Origin: Bacteroidales bacterium UBA5537
Lineage (GTDB): Bacteria > Bacteroidota > Bacteroidia > Bacteroidales > Lentimicrobiaceae
Length of the DNA: 23,169 nucleotides
Assembly: GCA_002426025.1 (NCBI GenBank)
Contig: DINP01000117.1
Coordinates: forward strand, 1-23,169
Direction of reading: 5' to 3'
The position numbers and the translations under genes are program-made. The notes under the pieces are model-generated. The model was not told the origin of the DNA and made no database searches. It saw nothing but the letters and a program-made list of their open reading frames with translations. Below, piece after piece: positions 15,033-22,200 of the stretch (the first letter of the stretch is position 1; each line of letters opens with the position of its first letter).

Positions 15033-15590
15033 TCAAAAAGTGATTTTACTTCGAATCCGGCTTAATGTTTCTGGTTTTATTCCGAGGTAAGAAGCAATAA
15101 TACCTTGTTTAATTCTTTGATCCATTCCGGGAAACTCTAAAAGGAAGTCTTTATATCTTGTTTCAGCATCGAGCAGGAGTAAGTCACGTTCTCTTTTTTC
15201 TTTTATCATATAACCTCTTTCAATAAATTTCAACAGGAATTTGACCCAAAAAATATCTTGATCAAGTAACTGCATAAAATCCTTCCATGAAATCTCTAAA
15301 ATTTTTGAATCTTCTAATGCCTCAATTGAGAAATAGGAAGGCTTGCCCAATATCATTGCAGAATACGAGCTAATAAATAAATTCTCAGTAATAATTCCTT
15401 TTGTAAATTCATCTCCCTTGTCATTTAAATAGACATAGCGAAACAAACCCTTAAATACATAAGCGATTTTAATCGGTGTTTCTCCTGCTGTAATAAATAA
15501 ATCTGAGGCTTTGATTGATTTTACTCTTCCCAATTGGAAAAATTCATCAACTCGATTTTCAGGTAATATTTTTTTCAACTGCTCTTTCAT
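15033..15590 (-). CDS. Crp/Fnr-family transcriptional regulator
   Basis: The 185-residue protein has the beta-roll sensor of the Crp/Fnr family (about 20-105) with GETPIKIAYVFKGLFRYVY, a dimer helix around 110-140, and a C-terminal winged helix-turn-helix with QGIIASYLGIKPETLSRIRS (about 162-181). The Glu-Thr-Leu-Ser-Arg-x-Arg of the recognition helix is typical. The phosphate-binding cassette residues needed for cAMP (RExAL) are absent, and there is no Fe-S cysteine cluster, so the ligand is unknown. It starts 48 bases after the MBL-fold gene and is followed by the dehydrogenase, so it may control its neighbours. It resembles in layout the regulator at 17583-18158. Confidence 0.9.
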   Translation of the reverse strand: MKEQLKKILPENRVDEFFQLGRVKSIKASDLFITAGETPIKIAYVFKGLFRYVYLNDKGDEFTKGIITENLFISSYSAMILGKPSYFSIEALEDSKILEISWKDFMQLLDQDIFWVKFLLKFIERGYMIKEKRERDLLLLDAETRYKDFLLEFPGMDQRIKQGIIASYLGIKPETLSRIRSKITF

Positions 15591-15637
15591 TTCTTTTCTT
15601 TACAATGAACGCAAGCTCCTGTTAGCGGTATTAGAAA

Positions 15638-16408
15638 TTAGTTCACCGTTACACTTTCTCCGATTTTCACAAATTTTATTCGGTCGTCTTTGATGTTCAT
15701 TATTTTTTCTAATGGTTCTTTATAATGTTCAAATGTACCATAGTGAACAGGAATAACGGTTGTTGGGTTAAGTTTTGCAATCATTTTCTTTAACATTTTT
15801 GCGTTTAAGGTCAGTGTCATTATCCAACTGCCTTCTTTTGCTGCTCCCATATTTGGAATTAATAAACCTATTTCTTTGCCGTTCAACGAATTCACAACTT
15901 TGTTTTTATAAACTGTATCACCTGTAACATAAACCCTTACTTTTTCCGTTCCTTTTGAAATTGTCAAATAATAACCATTTACTTTTCCTGCAAAAAGGGC
16001 ACTTAACGGATTTACTCCGTGTATTGCAGGAATGGCTTCAACCTCAATTTCGTAGCCTTTTATTGAAATTTGCTTCGCTTCATGCCAGTTTAATACGGTC
16101 AAATCCTTAATTCCTTTTTTAATTAATTTTTTTGATGCATTTCCATTGCTTATAACTTTGCAATCACTTTCAATTTTGGATAACCCAACGCTGTCAAGAT
16201 GGTCTTCGTGATTGTGCGTTATTAGCCAAAGGTCGATGTTGCTAAATGTTTTTTCGTCATACATTGGCTCTTCAAGTCGTTTTGATTTGAACCAAAAATA
16301 ATCCTGTATTTTCCCTTTCTCGCACAAAACCGGGTCACAGGCAATGTTTAAGCTGCCAATTGTCATTACAAAAGTTGCACCGCCTATCCAATGAAATAAA
16401 ACCTCCAT
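15638..16408 (-). CDS. metallo-beta-lactamase-fold hydrolase (UlaG-like)
   Basis: UlaG-like proteins are metal-dependent lactonases or phosphodiesterases of the MBL fold. The 256-residue protein opens with a WIGGATFVM strand and has the metal motif HNHEDH (His65, His67, Asp69, His70), then His130 in IPAIHG, Asp164 in VTGDT, and His222 in PVHYGTFEHY. All expected ligands for a two-metal site are in place. It has no signal peptide, so it acts in the cytoplasm. The gene follows the lipoprotein gene with a 9-bp gap and surely shares its transcript. A possible link is that the propeller lipoprotein handles an ester or lactone and this enzyme handles another hydrolysable substrate, but this is speculation. 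The substrate is unknown. Confidence 0.9.
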   Translation of the reverse strand: MEVLFHWIGGATFVMTIGSLNIACDPVLCEKGKIQDYFWFKSKRLEEPMYDEKTFSNIDLWLITHNHEDHLDSVGLSKIESDCKVISNGNASKKLIKKGIKDLTVLNWHEAKQISIKGYEIEVEAIPAIHGVNPLSALFAGKVNGYYLTISKGTEKVRVYVTGDTVYKNKVVNSLNGKEIGLLIPNMGAAKEGSWIMTLTLNAKMLKKMIAKLNPTTVIPVHYGTFEHYKEPLEKIMNIKDDRIKFVKIGESVTVN

Positions 16409-16417
16409 TCTCTGTTG

Positions 16418-17515
16418 TTATTCTTCTAACTTATATTTTCCAATATGGTCAGTTAAATCACCGCCAAGATATAAATAACCATTGTGTTCTTCAACTGAAC
16501 TTGCTTCCGAAACAATTTTTCCGCTTGTATCATAGTATGTCTTTAATATTTCTCCATTTTCACTCAGGTGCATGATCATTCCAAATGGTTCTTGCTTTGG
16601 CTGTAACCATAAAGGAATAGCAAAAATAATTTTTTTCAATCCGGGTTTTGGCTGCATTTTATCCAATAAATCATCTCTTCTGGTTGTATACCCAAGCCAA
16701 AAACTTCCGTCTTTTCTTCTTGAGATTCCATTGGGAAGCCCAGGCAAATTGTCTATGAAAACTTCAGTTTGACCCTTTTTGTCTCCTTGTAGCCAATAGC
16801 GTAATATTCTATATTTTGTTAAATCCACCATTAACACAAAATCATCATTTTTGGAAAGAGCAACGCCATTTCCAAAAAACGAACTATCAATTAATGTCTT
16901 GACTTGCTTAGTTTTTGGGTTATAACTGTAAAGTCCTCCATCTGCTTTTGCCTCTAATAGAATTCTACGTGCATTTTTTCTGCTAAATTGATATTTTGAG
17001 GATGTGTTTGAAAAATAAATCATTCCATCACTTGCAATATCAACATCATTTGGGATGAGAAATTTGTTGCCATTTTCATCTTCACTGGCCAGAATTGTGA
17101 TTTGTCCATCTTTGTCAACACTTATCAAACCTCTTTTTTGGTCACATGCAATTAAATTTTCATTCCTATCAAAATGTAATCCTGTTACCCATGATTCTGT
17201 TTGACAAAATACGGAGACGAATCCTGTCGTATCAATTTTCAATATTCTTCCGTCTTTGAAATTCGTCCTGGAAATATGCACTCCACAATATAAGTTCCCA
17301 TGTTGATCTGCAGCAATATCTTCTGGCCCATACCAACCACCCAAGTCAATCCGTTTTGTTGTACTTAACCATTCATTTTCTGCAATACTTCCCTTTAATT
17401 CAGGTTTTACCGGAGGTGTCCATGCTAATGGTTGTAATGAACATGATTGCAACAATACCCCTGCCGCAAGAATAAACATGCTCACAATCGATATTTTCTT
17501 ACTGTTTTGGATCAT
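16418..17515 (-). CDS. strictosidine-synthase/SMP-30-like propeller lipoprotein
   Basis: The 365-residue protein has a lipoprotein signal with LAAGVLLQSC (acylated Cys25) and then a six-bladed propeller of the strictosidine-synthase/SMP-30 superfamily. Typical segments are GPEDIAADQHGNLY (63-76), IPNDVDIASDGMIYFSNTSS (154-173), GNGVALSKNDD (215-225), LPGLPNGISRRKDGSFWLG (257-275) and a final HNGYLYLGGDL. The N-D and N-G turns are where calcium-binding lactonases place metal ligands. Bacterial members act as lactonases, gluconolactonases or arylesterases, so a hydrolase role outside the cytoplasm is inferred. It is followed closely by the MBL-fold gene and preceded by a Crp/Fnr gene with a 67-bp gap. 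Confidence 0.85.
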   Translation of the reverse strand: MIQNSKKISIVSMFILAAGVLLQSCSLQPLAWTPPVKPELKGSIAENEWLSTTKRIDLGGWYGPEDIAADQHGNLYCGVHISRTNFKDGRILKIDTTGFVSVFCQTESWVTGLHFDRNENLIACDQKRGLISVDKDGQITILASEDENGNKFLIPNDVDIASDGMIYFSNTSSKYQFSRKNARRILLEAKADGGLYSYNPKTKQVKTLIDSSFFGNGVALSKNDDFVLMVDLTKYRILRYWLQGDKKGQTEVFIDNLPGLPNGISRRKDGSFWLGYTTRRDDLLDKMQPKPGLKKIIFAIPLWLQPKQEPFGMIMHLSENGEILKTYYDTSGKIVSEASSVEEHNGYLYLGGDLTDHIGKYKLEE

Positions 17516-17582
17516 AATTTATTGATTTCGATTAATAAGAAGCAAAATTATGATGATGAAAAACAGCTTGCATTGATATTTG

Positions 17583-18158
17583 TTAAGAAATGGAGAGTTC
17601 TTTTCTAACTCTGCTTAATGATTCCGGTGCGATACCGAGATAACTGGCAATTTGATGTTGGGGAACCCGTTGAACAATTTTTTTATTGTAGCTGTCTATG
17701 AAGTCCAAATACTTTTGTTTTGCTGTCAGGGTTTGCATTTTTCTTGTTCTTTCTATCACACACAGGTAATTTTTTTCGGCCAACAGCCTTCCGAGTTTTT
17801 CAAATTTTGAAGCAATTTTGTATAATTCCATCATGGTAGCGAATGAGATGGAATAGACAATACTGTTTTCAATGGTTTCCAGATATTCAAGTGAGGAGGT
17901 TTGTGAGATAAAGCTGGAGTAACTTGTTATGAATTGTTCGTCACAGGCAAAATATGTGCTTATTTCTTTACCATCCCGTAAATAATAAGTACGGAGTAAC
18001 CCCTTTTCTATGAAATAGATACAATCGGCTATTCTTCCTTCTTTGATAATCGTTGACTTTGCAGTATATTCTTGCCTATTCAGCTTTTCTTTAATAATAT
18101 CCCATTCTTCTTCTGTCAATTGAATCAAGTCGATGAGTATTTTTTTTAGTTTATCCAT
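17583..18158 (-). CDS. Crp/Fnr-family transcriptional regulator
   Basis: The 191-residue protein has a cyclic-nucleotide-type beta-roll (about 28-108) with STIIKEGRIADCIYFIEKG, a dimerisation helix (about 112-140) and a winged helix with VPQHQIASYLGIAPESLSRV (165-184). This helix is nearly the same as in the other regulator at 15033-15590, which suggests related DNA sites. There is no cAMP signature and no Fe-S Cys set. The gene heads the block of six genes. A perfect 12-bp palindrome, TGAAACGTTTCA, lies 53 bases upstream of the start and could be its own operator. Bacteroidota members of this group often control an adjacent enzyme gene, which here would be the lipoprotein and MBL pair. Confidence 0.9.
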   Translation of the reverse strand: MDKLKKILIDLIQLTEEEWDIIKEKLNRQEYTAKSTIIKEGRIADCIYFIEKGLLRTYYLRDGKEISTYFACDEQFITSYSSFISQTSSLEYLETIENSIVYSISFATMMELYKIASKFEKLGRLLAEKNYLCVIERTRKMQTLTAKQKYLDFIDSYNKKIVQRVPQHQIASYLGIAPESLSRVRKELSIS

Positions 18159-18210
18159 ATTTTTTCAATCAATTGTGTCTAATCGCTTGAATATGTTGCG
18201 TTTGGCATTT

Positions 18211-18222
18211 TGAAACGTTTCA
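18211..18222. promoter_or_regulatory. palindrome upstream of the Crp/Fnr gene at 17583-18158
   Basis: TGAAACGTTTCA is a perfect 12-bp palindrome 53-64 bases before the regulator start. Its position and symmetry suit a dimeric Crp/Fnr protein, though it differs from the classical TGTGA or TTGAT half-sites. Confidence 0.35.
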
Positions 18223-18304
18223 TTTTCAAGTTATGACTCATTTTATTTATCGCTAATATTTTCATGTTTCGCACGCTTAGCCAATTGCACTGTTTTTTTG
18301 TGAA

Positions 18305-18529
18305 CGAAACCTACAAGGCAGCTAAAGCCATTGACGACGGTGTGCTACCATTGGGTGTAAACGAAATTTACCATAAAACTACGAAAAAATAGCAAGCTTT
18401 TCCCATCATTCCCCAAAAGCTGTTCCGCTTTCGCTTTTCGCTTCGCTCACGTGAATAAATCGTCAACACGGTATTCATCCCTATGCACTCGGTAAGGACT
18501 GCGTCCGGTCAACATGCCTGGTGATTGCC
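18305..18529. repeat. direct repeat copy 2, with a gene-tail remnant
   Basis: This is the partner of 13026-13251. On the plus strand it encodes NETYKAAKAIDDGVLPLGV, then NEIYHKTTKK and a TAG stop (18390-18392). The upstream codons differ from copy 1, so the shared part starts inside the gene. The noncoding half matches copy 1 through GTCCGGTC to GTGATTGCC. Coding changes between copies are partly synonymous, which suggests that both derive from real genes rather than from random sequence. Confidence 0.75.
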
Positions 18530-18745
18530 AAATGGGTGTTTTGCCTTTCAGTTATTTACACAGCTGGCTTTTTATGTGAATACTGTTTATAACTTCAAAA
18601 TTTACAAAAAAATCCTTAAAGGGTGTTGTTTTTGCGTGGATAAATTAGGTGAATGAAACAGGCTGGCTCTTTGGTTCGTTTTTGTTTTAGCTGAAGAACA
18701 GTGCAACCCTTCAATGAGACAGCCATGATGAATTGTCTTGTAATA

Positions 18746-19234
18746 TTATTGCTTCTTAATGATTTTAAATACTTTAATTTCTTTGTTGGCTTGCATCACT
18801 TTTACAAAATAGGTTCCGGTAAGAAGATGGCGCATTATGATTTTTGTTTGGGACCCTGTAATTTTTTTGCTTTGCAACAGCTCGCCATTCATGTCAAACA
18901 GATGGTAACTTAAATCTGAATTTTCAAAGTTTTTTACTTCCAGCGTTATATTGCCGGGAGTTGGGTTGGGATAAGCCGATACTGAGAGGGTTATACAATT
19001 GGCGTCATCAATGGATGTTACGATTGAAATTTCATAAGGTTGTTGTACGCCTTGAGCTACCGAACCGTTTGTGCCGGTGTTTGTGGTGTAAACTATCTGA
19101 CCTATGGAATAGCTCACCGATCCTCCGCTGCCCAAAGCATCTCCTCCTGAAGCATTTACACTTTCCTGTGCTGAAATTTTCGCCTGTGTTAAAGTTATTA
19201 AGAGCATTAGAAAGAATATGTTACATTTTTTCAT
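18746..19234 (-). CDS. small T9SS-sorted secreted protein
   Basis: The 162-residue product has a signal peptide (1-23, ending AKISA). A short region with SGGDALGSGGSVSYSIGQIV and a QGVQQPYEI end (24-69) is a pattern seen repeatedly in Bacteroidota surface proteins. Residues 85-162 are a T9SS type A sorting domain: SVSAYPNPTPGN, a beta-sandwich with HLFDMNGELL, LLTGTYFVKV and a basic end. The ATG at 19234 is preferred over longer starts because it gives a proper signal peptide. It is 32 bases downstream of the fibre gene, so the two are probably co-transcribed. It may be an accessory or anchoring partner of the fibre; no enzymatic domain is present. Confidence 0.8.
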   Translation of the reverse strand: MKKCNIFFLMLLITLTQAKISAQESVNASGGDALGSGGSVSYSIGQIVYTTNTGTNGSVAQGVQQPYEISIVTSIDDANCITLSVSAYPNPTPGNITLEVKNFENSDLSYHLFDMNGELLQSKKITGSQTKIIMRHLLTGTYFVKVMQANKEIKVFKIIKKQ

Positions 19235-19266
19235 TTCGTCCAATATTTTTGTAGAAAACAAAATAA

Positions 19267-22200
19267 TTAAAAAGCACGGATAGCCCGGACACATGAAAGA
19301 GAACTCTTAGCATGGGGGAACTGCAGGCCATCGAAGAAACTCTGCTGGTATGCGTCATGGTTGTCATACTCTGTCGAAGTCCAATAGAGAAAGGTCATAC
19401 CACCATTAATGGCTGTCCTATTCAGATACAATATATTCAATTCATCCAAACCGGGTAAATACCAGTCGCTGTAGCCATTCAATACCAGATCATTGCAGAT
19501 TCGTGCAGCAATACCGGTTTCGGAGCACCCGTTCACAATATCTATGGTGTTCTGAGCTCCTGTGCCTAAGGCAGTACCATCAGCTCCCGAAATAGCAGTT
19601 CCCTCACAACCCCATTCAATATTTAGACCTTGATCGCTTGGGGCTACAATGATACCATGCATTACTGCAGCATCATATCCGGGATCTCCGGGTTGAAGAA
19701 TATAGGCGATTATTCCTCCCTGATAATAATCACCAATTTGTAAAGCGTTATTCATAACCCAGGTTGGCACACCATTTACCATCGTCAAAATTTGTCCGTC
19801 CTGTCCGGCAGCAACTGTTACCCAGGCTGTGCCATTCCAGTATTGCATCTGGCCTGTCTGTGTACCCTGCGGTACGTTTGGGTCTGTTTCAGAAGCCCAT
19901 TCGGTTGCCGTACCTGCCGCATTCATTTTTAATACCTGGTTGGCTGTTCCTTTTGTGCTGCTCAAAACACCTGAAGCACTGTTTTGTAAAACTCCTGCTG
20001 TGGTCATAGCCGGTATTGCAACCTGCCCATTCCCTTGTATACTGAACAACTCGGTTGAGGCCGACGATGATGTTGCCACGTAAAATTTAAAGTTCGCTGA
20101 AGTATTTGGTATCTGTAACCTGAAAACATTAGAATTTAACCCCAAACCATAAAACTGATGGTCGTCATTTGTATTTTGCCATAAAATAATTTTCCGGTTT
20201 GCAGTAGTGTTGCCAAGTTGTATTTGTGCGTTGGTAGTGGCCGTCCCGATACCAACATTGCCTATACTATAGTAAATATTTGAACCACTTGTTGTCCACT
20301 GACTGCTCACATTTGTCGTCCATCCGATACCGCCGGTTCCATTGGTGGTAAGCACCTGACCGCTTGTCCCCACCGAACTGCTTACCAATCCTGCACTACT
20401 GTTCAGCAACACTCCTGCTGTTGTCATTGCCGGTATCATGATTTGCCCGTTGCCCTCAATCCTGAAGAGTTCAGTTGAGGCTGTTGATGAAGTTGCCCCG
20501 TAAAATTTGAAATTCCCGGAAGTGCTTGCTATCTGAAATCGCATGGCATCGGCATTTAATCCAAATCCTGTAAATTGGTGATCGTTGTCGGATGCACTGT
20601 ATAAAAGGATTTTTCGGTTTGAAATGCCGTTGCCCAAATCAAGAAGTGCCAGTGGGCTTGTTGTTCCAATACCAACTTTCCCATCCTGAATGGTCATGAC
20701 CGTTGATCCATCCTGATCGAAATCATAATCACGGTCGGAGTTAAAAGCCATGGTATTTCCTTTAATACCTATACCATACGATTGCTGTGGAGTAGCATCA
20801 GTGTATAACAACATTTTATAATCTGACCATTCATCAAAACCATTTCCAATACTATTGTTAAATGTCAGTTTGCTGTTTGGCGTAGTTGTCCCAATACCGA
20901 CATTTCCTGAATTGTAATAGATGTTTGAACTGTTGGTTGTCCATTGGCTTCCTACCAAACCATCCAATTTGGTTTTATCGGCTGCGCTCATGCTACCGGC
21001 TGTGGAAGTGGTGGCTGCCGCAATAGAAATGACAGGTGTTGTGGCACCTGTTGCCACTGCAATTGGAGAGGTTCCCGAAACCGTGGTAACTGTTCCGTTG
21101 CCTGTTCCAGCACCAATAGTTGTTCTTACGGCTGCGGCATTGGCATCGTCGAGCAAGGTAAGCGCAAAGTCGGTAACTGGTTTGGCTGCAATATTTCCAG
21201 AACTGCTTCTTGCTGGAAAGGTATTGGCAGTAATGGACAGATCGGATGGTGAAGCCGAGGTGGCCGTATTGTTGACTTTCATGGTGTTGGCAGCCATGTT
21301 GGCCAGCTTGCCATTCGTAACAGATGCCGAAGAAATGGTGGCTGCGAAACTTTCCGTCCCTGAGCCGGTCACATCGCCTGTGAGTATAATGGTCTGGTCG
21401 CCGGTATTGGTTCCGGATATACCATCTAATTTGGTTTTATCGGACGCACTCATGCTTCCTGCTGCGGATGTTGTGGCAGCTGCAATTGAAATCACTGGTG
21501 TGGTGGAGCCGGTTGTCACGGCAATTGGTGCTGTTCCCGAAACAGAGCTTACCGTTCCACTTGATGGCGTTGCCCATGTTACTGTTCCACTACCATTTGT
21601 TGTAAGTACCTGCCCACTCGTGCCCACCGAGCTGCTTACCAAGCCTGTGCTACTGTTCAGTAATACGCCTGCTGTTGTAAGAGCCGGTATCATTATCTGA
21701 CCATTGCCCTGTATTCTGAACAACTCTGTAGAAGCTGATGATGATGTTGCACCGTAAAATTTAAAATTGCCAGTTGTAGTTGCCAGTTGAAAACGCAAAG
21801 CATCGGCATTTAATCCGAAACCGGTAAACTGATGGTCATTGTCAGCGAAACTGTATAAAAGGATTTTCCGGTTTGAAATAGAAGAGCCTAAATCGAGGAG
21901 CGCAAGAGGGGATGAGGTTCCTATGCCAACTCTACCCGCATTATAATAAATATCAGAACCGCTGTTTGTCCACTGGCTACCAATAAATGACGACCAGTTT
22001 GTATTTCCGCTTCCGTCAGTTTGAAGCACCTGCCCGTTTGTTCCTCGTGTGGTTGGAAAAGTTAAACTTGCATCTGTTCCGTTTCCATTTATTGTGAGTG
22101 AACCGCCAATGGTTGTATTGGCGTTTTTCAGTATGGTAAGGGCGTTGCTCAGTGAATTGAAGTTACTTCCGTTGCCTACTACAAACAAACGATCTGTACT

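Larger units (their letters stand above)
18159..18745. other. intergenic region between the Crp/Fnr gene and the T9SS-sorted protein gene
   Basis: It contains the 12-bp palindrome and direct repeat copy 2. From 18530 to 18745 no gene, terminator with a T-run or strong promoter is evident. Confidence 0.45.

Noticed and set aside
11832..15630. Further GCTAAC/GTTAGC hexamers downstream of the CDF and MBL genes
   Set aside because: A 6-mer is expected about ten times on both strands of a window this long, and only the DUF2971 flanks show extended matches.
13026..18529. Composite transposon or insertion sequence
   Set aside because: The direct repeats carry no transposase and show no terminal inverted repeats or target duplications; the gene-tail content argues against an IS.
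20921..21700. Long plus-strand frame of 259 codons
   Set aside because: It is antisense to the Ala/Ser/Thr-rich repeats of the fibre gene; its Val/Ala/Pro-rich product is a composition artefact and has no motif.
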